Part shown: positions 38,036 through 47,578 of the stretch, piece after piece
How positions within the stretch are numbered: the first letter of the stretch is position 1
How the letters are laid out: each line of letters begins with the position of its first letter
From: Rubrivivax sp.
Lineage (GTDB): Bacteria > Pseudomonadota > Gammaproteobacteria > Burkholderiales > Burkholderiaceae_C
Assembly (NCBI GenBank): GCA_016719535.1
Contig: JADJYX010000040.1
Span: forward strand, 65,425-129,424
Length of the DNA: 64,000 bases
Direction: 5' to 3'
Made by a program: the position numbers and the translations under genes
The notes under the pieces: model-generated
What the model was told of the DNA's origin: nothing
Seen by the model: the letters and a program-made list of their open reading frames with translations, nothing else
The model's database searches: none

Positions 38036-39694
38036 TTAGACGCGGTTCCAGTCGAAATTCGCTTTGTCACCCTTGCCGTAGACCTTCAGCGCACCCTTGT
38101 CGCCGACGGCGTTGGGGCGCTGGAAGATCCAGTTCTGCCACGCCGTCAGGCGGCCGAAGATGCGCGTGAACATGTTTTCCGGGCCGTTGAAGCGCAGGTT
38201 GGCTTCCATGCCGGTGAGCGCATCGGGGTTCATCGCCACACGCTCCTCGATGGCGATGCGCGTCTCGTCGGCCCAGTCGATGTCGTCGGGGCTGCTGGTG
38301 ACGAGCCCGACCGCGAAGGCCGCCTCGGCATCCAGCGCCTGGCCGGCCCGGGCGCGCACGGCCTCCAGCGCCGGCTGCTCGCCATAGAAGCGGCGCACCA
38401 GGCGGCTCTGGCCGGTGGCCATCGGATAGAGGCCGAAATTGGCGTCGTTGACGGTGACCGTCGGCGCCTTGGCGGCATCGTCGGGCAGCGCCAGCATGTA
38501 GCTGCGGTCGCAGGCCAGCGCCAGCTCGAGAAAGCTGCCGGCAAAGCACGACCCCGGCTCGATGAGGGCGAACAGGCTGCGGCTGGACACATCCAGCCGG
38601 CTGAAGGTGCGCCGCAGCAGGCCAATGGTCTCGCGCACCAGCCAGTGGCCGGCATGCGCCTGCAGCGTGGCGTCCATCGCCAGCACGGCGGCGGCATCGC
38701 CTTCGGTCTTCACCAGCCAGAGGCCGATGTCGAGCTCGTTGGTGCGCATCTCGAGGATGGCGTCCTCCAGTTCGCGCGCCATCTGCAGCGGGTACCAGGC
38801 GGCGCCGGCGGCTTCGATCCCGGCCAGCGTCTGCGGCTGCGTCCCGGTGGGCGCCTTGACGGTGAAGGTGGCCACGCGGCGGGCGCGGTCGATGGCGACA
38901 TTCACGTGCGCATAGCGCAGCCCATCGGCTTCGACCGCCTTCACCAGCGGCGTCAGCGTCACGCCCTGGCCGTCGGCCGGGCGGTCGCTGCCGGCGGCCA
39001 GCTGCAGCGCGCGCTCCTGCACCCGGGCGGCAAACTGCGCCGGCCTGGCGATGTCGTCGACCAGTCGCCAGTCCTTGGCCTTCTGGCCGCGCACGCCCTC
39101 GGTGGTGGTGCAGAAGATGTCGGCCAGGTCATGCCGCACATGGCGCTTGTCGGTCACACGCGTCAGGCCGCCGGTGCCGGGCAGCACGCCCAGCAGCGGC
39201 ACCTCGGGCAGGCTCACCGCGCTGCTGCGGTCGTCCACCAGGATGATCTCGTCGCAGGCCAGTGCCAGCTCGTAGCCGCCGCCGGCACAGCTGCCATTCA
39301 CCGCGGCCAGGAATTTGAGGCCGCTGTGCCTGGACGAATCCTCCAGGCCGTTGCGCGTCTCGTTGGTGAATTTGCAGAAGTTGACCTTCCACGCGTGGCT
39401 GGACAGGCCGAGCATGAAGATATTGGCGCCCGAGCAGAAGACCTTGTCCTTGAGGCTGGTGACGACGACGGTGCGCACCTCGGGGTGCTCGAAGCGGATG
39501 CGGTTGAGCGCGTCGTTGAGCTCGATGTCCACGCCCAGGTCGTAGCTGTTGAGCTTGAGCTTGTAGCCCGCGCGCAGTCCGGCGTCGGCGTCGACGTCCA
39601 TCGCCAGGCGGGCGACCGGGCCTTCGAAGCTCAGCTTCCAGTGGTGGTAGCGGGACGGATGGGTCTGGTAGTCGACGCGGGACGGCTGGTTCAC
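38036..39694 (-). CDS. boxC: benzoyl-CoA-dihydrodiol lyase BoxC
   Basis: Ring-opening lyase that uses two water molecules to turn the 2,3-epoxybenzoyl-CoA into 3,4-dehydroadipyl-CoA semialdehyde and formate. The 552-residue protein contains two crotonase-type halves: the first with VFCSGANIFMLG and NGSCAGGGYELALACDE, the second with GSCFAGSFLELALACDRSYM. I start at GTG 39694, which has AGGAG 6 bases upstream and gives the family N-terminus NQPSRVDYQTHPSRY. First gene of boxCBA, transcribed from the divergent promoter region. Confidence 0.96.
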   Translation of the reverse strand: MNQPSRVDYQTHPSRYHHWKLSFEGPVARLAMDVDADAGLRAGYKLKLNSYDLGVDIELNDALNRIRFEHPEVRTVVVTSLKDKVFCSGANIFMLGLSSHAWKVNFCKFTNETRNGLEDSSRHSGLKFLAAVNGSCAGGGYELALACDEIILVDDRSSAVSLPEVPLLGVLPGTGGLTRVTDKRHVRHDLADIFCTTTEGVRGQKAKDWRLVDDIARPAQFAARVQERALQLAAGSDRPADGQGVTLTPLVKAVEADGLRYAHVNVAIDRARRVATFTVKAPTGTQPQTLAGIEAAGAAWYPLQMARELEDAILEMRTNELDIGLWLVKTEGDAAAVLAMDATLQAHAGHWLVRETIGLLRRTFSRLDVSSRSLFALIEPGSCFAGSFLELALACDRSYMLALPDDAAKAPTVTVNDANFGLYPMATGQSRLVRRFYGEQPALEAVRARAGQALDAEAAFAVGLVTSSPDDIDWADETRIAIEERVAMNPDALTGMEANLRFNGPENMFTRIFGRLTAWQNWIFQRPNAVGDKGALKVYGKGDKANFDWNRV

Positions 39695-39712
39695 GGCATG
39701 CTCCTGAAGCGG

Positions 39713-39730
39713 CTGCAGCATCTTGCGTTG
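39713..39730 (-). promoter_or_regulatory. candidate operator in the boxC leader
   Basis: The minus strand reads CAACGCAAGATGCTGCAG here, 19 bases before the boxC start. It shares ACGCAAGAT followed by TGCA with the site at 39873-39895 next to the divergent promoter. Shared sequence at two divergent box promoters suggests a common regulator, probably BoxR-like, which is not encoded in this window. Confidence 0.45.
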
Positions 39731-39751
39731 ATGCGGGATCGGTTGAAAGGC

Positions 39752-39780
39752 ATGATAGTGCCTGTTCTGATGAGTCGCAA
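39752..39780 (-). promoter_or_regulatory. putative sigma-70 promoter for boxCBA
   Basis: On the minus strand TTGCGA (39775-39780) and TATCAT (39752-39757) are spaced by exactly 17 bp. This puts a start near 39745, giving a leader of about 50 bases that contains the candidate operator and AGGAG before the GTG. Confidence 0.55.
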
Positions 39781-39839
39781 GCACTTTAATGCATTGCTTT
39801 TTGATCCGCACCGCGGCGATGGGCGGCGAACTATAGGGC

Positions 39840-39869
39840 TTGACAGTTTTCCGTGCCAGACCCTAGAGT
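39840..39869 (+). promoter_or_regulatory. putative sigma-70 promoter for the benzoate-CoA ligase gene
   Basis: TTGACA at 39840-39845 and TAGAGT at 39864-39869 are separated by 18 bp. The predicted start near 39876 lies inside the candidate operator, an arrangement suited to repression. Confidence 0.6.
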
Positions 39870-39872
39870 TGA

Positions 39873-39895
39873 TGCACGCAAGATAATGCATCTTG
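39873..39895 (+). promoter_or_regulatory. candidate operator over the ligase transcription start
   Basis: Contains two TGCA tetrads (39873 and 39887) and a perfect inverted repeat CAAGAT-AATGC-ATCTTG at 39879-39895. TGCA-rich operators overlapping +1 are known for the benzoyl-CoA-responsive BoxR/BzdR repressors; assignment here is by analogy. Confidence 0.5.
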
Positions 39896-39920
39896 TCGAT
39901 CAGCCGATGGAGACAACACC

Positions 39921-41570
39921 ATGTCCGCGACCCCTTTGCCGCCCCTGCCCGAGCGCTTCAACTTCGCGCAGCACCTGCTGCGGCGCAATGCAGGCCGCGC
40001 CGCCAAGGCCGCCTTCATCGACGACCACGGCAGCCTGAGCTACGGCGCGCTGGAAGACCGTGTGCGGCGCCTGGCCGCCGGCCTGCGCGGCCTGGGCATC
40101 AAGCGCGAGGAACGCGTGCTGCTGCTGATGCACGACGGCTGCGACTGGCCGGTGGCCTTTCTGGGCGCGATGCATGCCGGCCTGGTGCCGGTGGCCGTCA
40201 ATACCCTGCTCACTGCCGACGACTATGCCTACATGCTCGAGCACAGCCGCGCGCAGGCGGCGCTGGTCTCGGGCGCGCTGCTGCCGGTGCTGACGGCGGC
40301 GATGATCAAGAGCGATCACGAGATCGGCAAGGTCATCGTCTCGCGCCCCGAGGCGCCGCTGAAGGCGGCGCCGTCCGGCACCACGCCGCCACTGCCGGCC
40401 GAGGTCGATTTCGAAGCCTTTGTCGCCGCCCAGCCGCCGGCCGCGCAGCCCGCCGCCACCGGGCCCGACGACCCCGGTTTCTGGCTCTATTCCAGCGGCT
40501 CCACCGGCCGCCCCAAGGGCACGGTGCACTCGCACGGCAACCCCTACTGGACGAGCGAGCTCTACGGCGTGCGCGTGCTCGGCCTGACCGAGGCCGACCT
40601 GTGCTTCAGCGCCGCCAAGCTCTTCTTCGCCTATGGCCTGGGCAATGCGCTGACCTTTCCGATGAGCGTGGGCGCGACCACGTTGCTGATGGGCGAACGG
40701 CCGACGCCCGACGCCACCTTCAGGCGCTGGCGCGGCATACCTGTCAGCCACGGGCTGCGGGGGGGGGGCGCGGGCGACCTGTCGGCCCAGGCCCCCGCCG
40801 ACCGTCTTCTTCGGCGCGCCCACCGGCTTTGCCGGCATGCTGGCGTCGCCGAACCTGCCCGCGCGCGGCGAGGTCGCGCTGCGCCTGGTGTCATCGGCCG
40901 GCGAGGCGCTGCCGGCCGAACTGGGCGAGCGCTTCAAGGCCCATTTCGGCGTCGACATCGTCGACGGCATCGGCAGCACCGAGATGCTGCACATCTTCAT
41001 CAGCAACCGGCCCGATCGCGTGCGCTACGGCAGCACCGGCTGGGTGGTGCCGGGCTACGAGGTCGAACTGCGCGGCGAGGACGGCCACAGCGTGCCCGAC
41101 GGCGAGATCGGCGACCTCTACATCCAGGGCCCCAGCGCCGCCATGATGTACTGGGGCAACCGCACGAAGACGCGCGAGACCTTCCAGGGCGGCTGGACGA
41201 AGAGCGGCGACAAGTATGTGAAGAACGCCGACGGCAGCTATACCTATGGCGGCCGCAGCGACGACATGCTGAAGGTCAGCGGCATCTATGTCAGCCCCTT
41301 CGAGGTCGAGGCCACTCTGGTGCAGCACCCGGCGGTGCTGGAAGCGGCGGTGATCGGCGTGCCCGATGCCGAGGGCCTGACCAAGACCAAGGCCTTCGTC
41401 GTGCTCAAGGCCGGCGCCGAGGCCACGGCCGACGAGCTGAAGGCCTTCGTCAAGGACAAGCTGGCGCCCTACAAATATCCGCGCCAGATCGACTTCGTGC
41501 ACGAACTGCCGAAGACGGCCACCGGCAAGATCCAGCGCTTCAAGCTGCGCGAGCAGGAGCTGAAGGCCGG

Positions 41571-41574
<4 letters not shown>
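39921..41574 (+). pseudogene. benzoate-CoA ligase, frame disrupted by a poly-G tract
   Basis: AMP-forming ligase that activates benzoate to benzoyl-CoA, the substrate of BoxAB. The first frame runs from MSATPLPPLPERFNFAQHLL through the AMP motif YSSGSTGRPKGTVHSH to about 40740. Then comes GGGGGGGGGG near 40758 and about 17 extra codons with a shift. The second frame resumes at TVFFGAPTGFAGML and runs intact through GIGSTEMLHIF and KTATGKIQRFKLREQELKAG. All active-site motifs are present outside the junction, so an assembly fault seems more likely than true decay. Divergent from boxC. Confidence 0.85.
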
Positions 41575-41675
<101 letters not shown>

Positions 41676-41677
41676 AT

Positions 41678-41746
41678 GAGCCCGATCCGGGTTGCCCGGT
41701 CGGGCTCGCTCCCCCTTGGGGGGACTGCGCGCAGCGCCAAGGGGGC
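41678..41746. repeat. paired hairpins after the ligase gene
   Basis: First hairpin: GAGCCCGA-T-CCGGG, loop TTG, CCCGG-TCGGGCTC (41678-41707), the same design as 36514-36549. Second: a CCCCCTTGG...CCAAGGGGG palindrome up to 41746. Placed between the ligase stop and the hydrolase start. Confidence 0.8.
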
Positions 41747-41749
41747 TGC

Positions 41750-42547
41750 ATGAGCGATTTCATCGACATCGACTGGGCCGGCCGCCCGGTGCGCATCGAG
41801 CACCGCTGGCTGTGTGCCGGGCGCCGCGATCGCCCGCTGATGGTCTTCCTGCACGAAGGCCTGGGCTCGGTGTCGATGTGGCGCGACTTTCCGGCGCGGC
41901 TGTGCGAGGCGCTCGACCTGCGTGGCCTCGTCTATTCGCGCCCCGGCTATGGCCGCAGCACGCCGCGCGCCGCCGCCGAGGCCTGGGGCCTGGACTTCAT
42001 GCACCGCCAGGCCCATGAGGTGCTGCCGGCGCTGCTGCGCGCGCTCGGCATCGATGCGCAGGCCGAACCGCCCTGGCTCTTCGGCCACAGCGATGGCGGC
42101 TCGATCGCGCTGCTGCATGCGGCGCGGTTTGCGTCGGCGGTGGCCGGCGCGGTGGTGCTGGCGCCGCACATCATGGTCGAGGACCTCTCGGTGGCCAGCA
42201 TCGCGCAGGCCCGCCAGGCCTATCGCACGACCGACCTGCGCGAGCGCCTGATGCGCCACCACGACGACCCCGACTCGGCCTTCCACGGCTGGAACGACGT
42301 CTGGCTGCTGCCGGCCTTCCGCCACTGGTCGATCGAGGCCGAGATCGGCGCCATCAACTGCCCGCTGCTGGCGGTGCAGGGGCTGGACGACGAATACGGC
42401 ACGCTGGCGCAGATCCGCGGCATCGCGCGCCGCCTGCCGCAGACGCGGCTGCTGGAGCTGCCGGACTGCGGCCATTCGCCGCACAAGGACCAGCCCGGGG
42501 CGGTGATCGCGGCGACGCGGGCGCTGCTGGCCAACGCCGGCCTTTGA
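41750..42547 (+). CDS. alpha/beta hydrolase of the benzoate cluster
   Basis: A 265-residue alpha/beta hydrolase. The nucleophile elbow is GHSDGG (Ser about residue 116), the acid is in VQGLDDEYG, and the catalytic His is in DCGHSPHKD near the end. HEGLGS forms the oxyanion loop. Box clusters often carry such a hydrolase next to the ligase, where it may recycle misformed CoA or lactone intermediates; that role is not established. It follows the ligase gene across the hairpins. Confidence 0.87.
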   Translation: MSDFIDIDWAGRPVRIEHRWLCAGRRDRPLMVFLHEGLGSVSMWRDFPARLCEALDLRGLVYSRPGYGRSTPRAAAEAWGLDFMHRQAHEVLPALLRALGIDAQAEPPWLFGHSDGGSIALLHAARFASAVAGAVVLAPHIMVEDLSVASIAQARQAYRTTDLRERLMRHHDDPDSAFHGWNDVWLLPAFRHWSIEAEIGAINCPLLAVQGLDDEYGTLAQIRGIARRLPQTRLLELPDCGHSPHKDQPGAVIAATRALLANAGL

Positions 42548-42679
42548 CCCGCCATCCCCCGCGAATGGGGGGGTGTTTTGCCCGAGATCAAGGGATTTGC
42601 CGAGGGTGGACACGCTTGCAAGGGCTGCAGCCCGCCTCGAACATGCAGAAATTCCCCACACCGTTCGAGGAGTCTGCGC

Positions 42680-44638
42680 ATGACCCATTCCCACCGGACC
42701 TGGCACCGTCCGTCGCGCCTGGCGCTGGCCGCCGCCCTGGTCATCGGCCCCTGGCTGGCCGCGCAGGCCGACGGCGGCGACGAGCCGCTGGGGGTGGAAC
42801 GCGCGGTCACGCTGCCGGCGCAGGCCAAGGGCAACCCGCCGGCCTGGGCCGGCAAGGCCTTTCGCCAGGGCGTGGTGGCCGTGGCCAACCCCTACGGCGC
42901 CGAGGCCGGCGCCCAGGTGCTGGAACAAGGCGGCAATGCCATCGACGCCGCGGTGGCCATCGCCTATGCGCTCAACGTGGTGGAGCCGCAATCGGCCGGC
43001 ATCGGCGGCGGCGGCTTCATGATGATCCACCTGGCGGCCAGCGGTCAGACGCTGACCATCGACAGCCGCGAGAAGGCACCGGCCGGCGCCACGCGGAACA
43101 TGTTTGTCGGTGTGCCCAATGCGTCGCTCCAAGGGGTGGCCGTGGGCGTGCCCGGCATGGTGCGCGGCACGGCGCTGGCGCTGCAAAGATTCGGCCGCCT
43201 GCCGCTGGCACAGGTGCTGCAACCGGCGATCGCACTCGCCGACCAGGGTTTTGCCGCCACGCCGCGCTTCGTCGGCAGCCCCAACTGCACGAGCACGAGT
43301 GCCACCAACCGCGCCTTCAATTCGCCCCTGGTCAAGGACTATTTCTGCCCCGGCGGCCAGGCCATCGCAGCCGGCACCGTGGTGACCAACAAGCCGCTGG
43401 CCGAGACCTTCCGGCTGATCGCCACCCATGGCGCCGACTGCTTCTACAAGCTCGACATCGCCAAGGGCTGCGACATCGCGCAGGGCATCGTCGAAGGCCA
43501 GACCTGGAACCGGCCGCAGGCTGCGGGCGGCAAGGGCGGCAGCATGACCTACGCCGACCTCGAGGCCTACCAGCCCGCCATCCGCCCGGTGGTGGAGGGC
43601 ACCTATCGCGGCTACAGGATCAAGTCGATGGGCCCGCCGTCGTCGGGCGCGCTGACCGTGCTGCAGATCCTCAAGCAGCTCGAGCGCTTCCCCATCGGCG
43701 ACGCCTCGCAGGGCTACGGCTTTGGCAGCGTGAAGACGCTCAACGTGATGGCCGAGTCGATGCGCCTGGCCTTTGCCGACCGCCGGGACTGGATGGGCGA
43801 CGCCGATTTTGCCAGCGTGCCCACCAGGGGGCTGATCGACGAGCGCTACCTGACGCAACGCAGTCTGCTGATCCAGCCGGGCGCCGTGCGGCCGGGCCTG
43901 GCGCCGAGCAGCGACCCGCGGCCCTTCGAGGTTGCCGGCCTGCAGGCGCAGCCGATGCGCAACGTGGCGCTGGCCGGCCCGTCGATGGAAAACGGCACCA
44001 CGCATTTCTCGGTCGTCGACAAATGGGGCAACGTCGTCAGCTACACCAACACCATCGAATCGGGCTACGGCATCGGCGTCTTCGCCGGCTATGCCAGGCC
44101 CGACGGCAGCTTCCGCAATCACGGGTTCCTGCTCAACAACGAGCTCACCGACTTCAACACCACCCCGGCGGACCACCCCTACATCGTGGGAGCCATCGGG
44201 GCCAACGACGTCGTCGCCGACAAGCGCCCGCGCAGCAGCATGGCACCCACCATGCTGTTTTCGCCCGACGGCCAGCCGCTGCTGGCCTACGGCTCGCCCG
44301 GGGGCGCCACCATCATCAACTCGGTGGTCAACATCACGATGAATCTCGTCGACCACCGGATGACGCTGCAAGAGGCGATCGACGCGGCCCGCATCTCGGT
44401 GGCAGGCCCGGGGGCCACGCGCGAAGGCGGCGTCACGCTCGGCACCGTGACGCTGGAAAACCGCTTCCCTGCCGCCACCGTCGATGCCATGCGGGCCCTC
44501 GGCTACAACGTCGGCAGCGGCGACGTCGGCTCTGTCCAGGCCGTGCTGATCGAACCCAGGACCGGCAAGCAGTACGGCGCTGCCGACGACCGCCGCGAAG
44601 GCACGGTGATCGGCCTGCCGCGACCGCGCGGCCGCTGA
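42680..44638 (+). CDS. ggt: gamma-glutamyltransferase
   Basis: Periplasmic enzyme that cleaves the gamma-glutamyl bond of glutathione and related amides. The 652-residue precursor has a signal peptide (about residues 1-31, LALAAALVIGPWLAAQA), then GNAIDAAVAIAYALNVVEPQSAGIGGGG split near 90-117. The self-processing nucleophile is Thr440 in NGTTHFSVVDKWGN. Substrate-binding SSMAPTM and GSPGGATII follow. GAGGAG lies 9 bases before the ATG. Length is a little above the usual 580, mostly from an insertion containing Cys residues near 200-275. Confidence 0.93.
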   Translation: MTHSHRTWHRPSRLALAAALVIGPWLAAQADGGDEPLGVERAVTLPAQAKGNPPAWAGKAFRQGVVAVANPYGAEAGAQVLEQGGNAIDAAVAIAYALNVVEPQSAGIGGGGFMMIHLAASGQTLTIDSREKAPAGATRNMFVGVPNASLQGVAVGVPGMVRGTALALQRFGRLPLAQVLQPAIALADQGFAATPRFVGSPNCTSTSATNRAFNSPLVKDYFCPGGQAIAAGTVVTNKPLAETFRLIATHGADCFYKLDIAKGCDIAQGIVEGQTWNRPQAAGGKGGSMTYADLEAYQPAIRPVVEGTYRGYRIKSMGPPSSGALTVLQILKQLERFPIGDASQGYGFGSVKTLNVMAESMRLAFADRRDWMGDADFASVPTRGLIDERYLTQRSLLIQPGAVRPGLAPSSDPRPFEVAGLQAQPMRNVALAGPSMENGTTHFSVVDKWGNVVSYTNTIESGYGIGVFAGYARPDGSFRNHGFLLNNELTDFNTTPADHPYIVGAIGANDVVADKRPRSSMAPTMLFSPDGQPLLAYGSPGGATIINSVVNITMNLVDHRMTLQEAIDAARISVAGPGATREGGVTLGTVTLENRFPAATVDAMRALGYNVGSGDVGSVQAVLIEPRTGKQYGAADDRREGTVIGLPRPRGR

Positions 44639-44875
44639 GGCCAAGGCGGGCCGGCTAGACTGCGGCCCGTGACCACCATTCCGACCCTGCACCGGCTGCC
44701 CCGCCCCGACGCCCCGCGCCGGGCGGCGGGCGCAGCGCGCAGCGGTCGAACGCCGGCCGCACTTCCCCCGGCCCGGCGATCCCCCCTCCCCACCGTCTTC
44801 GCGCATTCCTGATCGCCGGGCCCGCCACCGCGCTGCGGCTGCGCGCTGCGCCGCCGATCCCGATCGGAATCGACC

Positions 44876-45286
44876 ATGACCCCTTATGACACCAGTGAGC
44901 GCGTGCTCACCGAACTCGACCACATCCGCCTGGCCGGCCTGCTGCGGCGCGCCGACAGCGAAGCCGACACACCCCTCGACGAGTGGCTCGACAGCGCCGA
45001 CCTCGTGTCCTCGCGCGATGTCGGGCCCGACATCGTGACCATGTATTCGCAGCTGCTGCTGGCCGACGCGGCCGGCGGCCCGCGCCGCACGCTGACCCTG
45101 TGCTACCCGGCCGATGCCGACCCGCAGGCCGGCTTCGTCTCGGTGCTGTCGCCGGTGGGCGCGGCGCTGCTGGGCCGCCGCGTCGGCAGCGTGGCGGCGT
45201 GGGTCACGCCCGACGGGCGCCGCCATGCGGTCGAGATCGTCGCCGTGCTCTTCCAGCCCGAGGCCAGCGGCGACTACACGACCTGA
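44876..45286 (+). CDS. rnk: regulator of nucleoside diphosphate kinase, Rnk/GreA-like
   Basis: A 136-residue protein of the Rnk family: an N-terminal coiled-coil stub (RVLTELDHIRLAGLLRRAD) and the GreA/B C-terminal domain (DLVSSRDVGPDIVTMYSQLLL, then TLCYPADADPQAGFVSVLSPVGAALLG). Rnk binds RNA polymerase near the secondary channel and influences NTP pools. Stand-alone gene with 237 bp upstream in which I see nothing else. Confidence 0.88.
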   Translation: MTPYDTSERVLTELDHIRLAGLLRRADSEADTPLDEWLDSADLVSSRDVGPDIVTMYSQLLLADAAGGPRRTLTLCYPADADPQAGFVSVLSPVGAALLGRRVGSVAAWVTPDGRRHAVEIVAVLFQPEASGDYTT

Positions 45287-45310
45287 GGCACCCGCGCCCG
45301 CGGGGAAATT

Positions 45311-46240
45311 TCAGACCCGCGCTCGCGCATCGTGCCGCGCCAGCCGCGACAGCAGGTGCTCGACCTCGGCGCGCGCCGCCGCCGTCAGCGGTGCGGCCGG
45401 CGCGCGCAGTGCCGGGCTGTGCAGCAACCCGCGCCGGTGCAGGATGTATTTGCGCACCGTCAGCCCGACGCCCGGCTGCTGCTCGTAGCGCAGCAGCGGC
45501 AGGTGGGCGTCGAAGAGGTCGTGCGCCTCCTCGCGCCGGCCCGCCCCGGACAGCCGCACCACGTCGACGAGCATGTCGGGGAAGGCATAGCCGGTATTGG
45601 CGCCGTCGGCGCCGCGTTCCATCTCGTAGTCGAGGAAGAGGCCGTTGTTGCCCACCAGGATGGGCAGCGGCCGCATCGTGCCGTCACGCACCCAGGCTTT
45701 CAGCGTGCTGATCTTCTCCAGCCCCGGCCAGTCCTCGTGCTTGAGCAGGGTGCAGCTCGGCAGCTCGGTGTGGATGCGGCGGATCACGCCCGGCGTCATC
45801 TGCACGCTGAAGGTCAGCGGATAGTCCTGGATGACGAAGGGCACGTCGGCGCCGATGGCCGCCACCGCCTGCGCGTAGTAGCCGACGATCTGGTCGTCGG
45901 TGCGCAGGGTGTTGGGCGGCGCGATCATCACGCCGGCGGCGCCGCGGTCCATCACCTCGCGCGTGAGCGCGCGCATGGCCGCAAAGCCGGGTGCCGACAC
46001 GCCCACGATCACCGGCAGGCTCGCCGCGCGGCGGATCATGCGCGTGGCCACGTCCACGCTCTCGGCATGTTCGAGCTTGGGCGCCTCGCCCAGCTGGCCG
46101 AGCACGGTGATGCCGGTGGCCCCGCAGGCGAGGTAGAAGTCGCTCAGGCGGTCGATCGAATCGACGTCGATGCGGCCGTCGTCGAGGAAGGGCGTGGGGG
46201 CGATCGGGTAGACGCCGCGGGCATCGGTGGTCAGGCGCAT
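45311..46240 (-). CDS. dihydrodipicolinate synthase/N-acetylneuraminate lyase family protein
   Basis: A 309-residue (beta/alpha)8 class I aldolase. The start GVYPIAPTPFLDDGRID, the GATGITVLGQLGEAPKL loop, the general-acid Tyr in VIQDYPLTF and the Schiff-base Lys in TLLKHEDWPG are all visible. The GQLGEAPKL loop differs from true DapA, so the substrate is probably a keto acid or hydroxy acid other than the lysine-pathway one. Divergent from the Tat-exported MBL protein. Confidence 0.88.
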   Translation of the reverse strand: MRLTTDARGVYPIAPTPFLDDGRIDVDSIDRLSDFYLACGATGITVLGQLGEAPKLEHAESVDVATRMIRRAASLPVIVGVSAPGFAAMRALTREVMDRGAAGVMIAPPNTLRTDDQIVGYYAQAVAAIGADVPFVIQDYPLTFSVQMTPGVIRRIHTELPSCTLLKHEDWPGLEKISTLKAWVRDGTMRPLPILVGNNGLFLDYEMERGADGANTGYAFPDMLVDVVRLSGAGRREEAHDLFDAHLPLLRYEQQPGVGLTVRKYILHRRGLLHSPALRAPAAPLTAAARAEVEHLLSRLARHDARARV

Positions 46241-46354
46241 GGGTCGGGTCCGGCAACGAAAGTGCCGCGATTGTGGCGGCGGCCCCGGCGTTTGACGGCC
46301 GCCCGCGCTGCTCCTACGATGGCCCGCACACCCCACAACCCCTGGAGGGTCGCC

Positions 46355-47530
46355 ATGACCGCTCGCGCCCGACCTGCGTCGAACCCGGCAGCCACCGAGG
46401 GCGGCCTCTACCTGGGCCAGTTGTCACGCCGCGACCTGCTGCGCTCGGGTGCCGCGGTGGGCGTGCTGGGCGCGGCGCTGTCCGGTGCCCCGCGCCCGGC
46501 GCGCGCGCAGGCGCTGAGCGGGCCGGTGCCCGAGGTCGACTCGGTGGCGGTGCGCGTGGTCACCGATTCCTACCACCACGCCTTCGAGCCGGGCCGCAAG
46601 GTCGGTGACCTGACGATCCAGCGCTTTGCCTTCGCGCTGGCCAAGGACCGCCCGCCGCGCAAGGCCCTGCAGAACGAATGGGGCCTGTCGCTGCACCTCG
46701 AATCGAAGCGCGGCAGCGAAACGCGCCAGATCCTGATCGATTTCGGCTATACGCCCGAGACGCTGAACAACAACCTCGAACTGCTGGGCATCGACCCGGC
46801 CCGGCTCGACGCGCTGATGCTCAGCCACGGCCACTACGACCACTTCGGCGGCCTCGTCGGCTTTCTGGCGCAGCACCAGGGCCGGCTGAAGAAGGAACTG
46901 CCCTTCTACCTGGGCGGCGAGGAATGCTTCTGCACGCGCGAGGCCGGCGTGGGCGATTCGGCCGGCGACTTCGGTGCGCTCGACCGGCAGGCGATCGCCA
47001 ACGCCGGGCTGAAGGTGCTGTATGCCGACCAGCCCTCGGTCATCGCCGGCCATGCCTTTTCCACCGGCGGCATTCCGCGCGCGTCGTTCGAGCGGGTGCT
47101 GGCCCCCACGCGCATGAAGCCCGGCTTCGCCAACAACGTCGGCTGCCGGCCCGAATCGCTGTCCGAGGCCAAGCGCAGCGTGGCCATCGTGCCCGACGAT
47201 TTCGAGCACGAGCAGGCCACCTGCTTCCTGCTCAAGGGCAAGGGGCTGGTGGTGATGACGTCCTGCGGCCACCGCGGCGTCGTCAATTCGGTGCGGCGCG
47301 CGATGGCGGTATCGGGCGTCAACAAGGTGCACGCGGTGCTGGGTGGCTTCCACCTGGCGCCGCATGCGCCGGAATACCTGCGCGAGACGGTCGCGGCGCT
47401 GAAGGACATCAACCCCGACCACCTGATCCCCATGCACTGCTCGGGCGAGGCCTTCATCGCCATCGCGACGCAGGAGATGCCCGGCAAGGTGCTGCGCTCG
47501 TCCACCGGCACGCGCTGGCTGTTTGCCTGA
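46355..47530 (+). CDS. Tat-exported metallo-beta-lactamase-fold protein
   Basis: A 391-residue protein with a twin-arginine signal (LSRRDLLRSGAAVGVLGAAL, cut after PARAQA about residue 52). The MBL fold follows: SHGHYDHFGG is the HxHxDH zinc motif at about residues 155-160, then TSCGHRGVVNSV and LGGFHLAP. This pattern is that of the DHPS/methanopterin-type (COG1237) MBL subgroup. GGAG lies 9 bases before ATG. Substrate in the periplasm is unknown. Confidence 0.85.
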   Translation: MTARARPASNPAATEGGLYLGQLSRRDLLRSGAAVGVLGAALSGAPRPARAQALSGPVPEVDSVAVRVVTDSYHHAFEPGRKVGDLTIQRFAFALAKDRPPRKALQNEWGLSLHLESKRGSETRQILIDFGYTPETLNNNLELLGIDPARLDALMLSHGHYDHFGGLVGFLAQHQGRLKKELPFYLGGEECFCTREAGVGDSAGDFGALDRQAIANAGLKVLYADQPSVIAGHAFSTGGIPRASFERVLAPTRMKPGFANNVGCRPESLSEAKRSVAIVPDDFEHEQATCFLLKGKGLVVMTSCGHRGVVNSVRRAMAVSGVNKVHAVLGGFHLAPHAPEYLRETVAALKDINPDHLIPMHCSGEAFIAIATQEMPGKVLRSSTGTRWLFA

Positions 47531-47578
47531 CCGGCGCCGCGGCGCAGCCGGCGCCGGCCGTGCCGTCGTGCGACGGCG

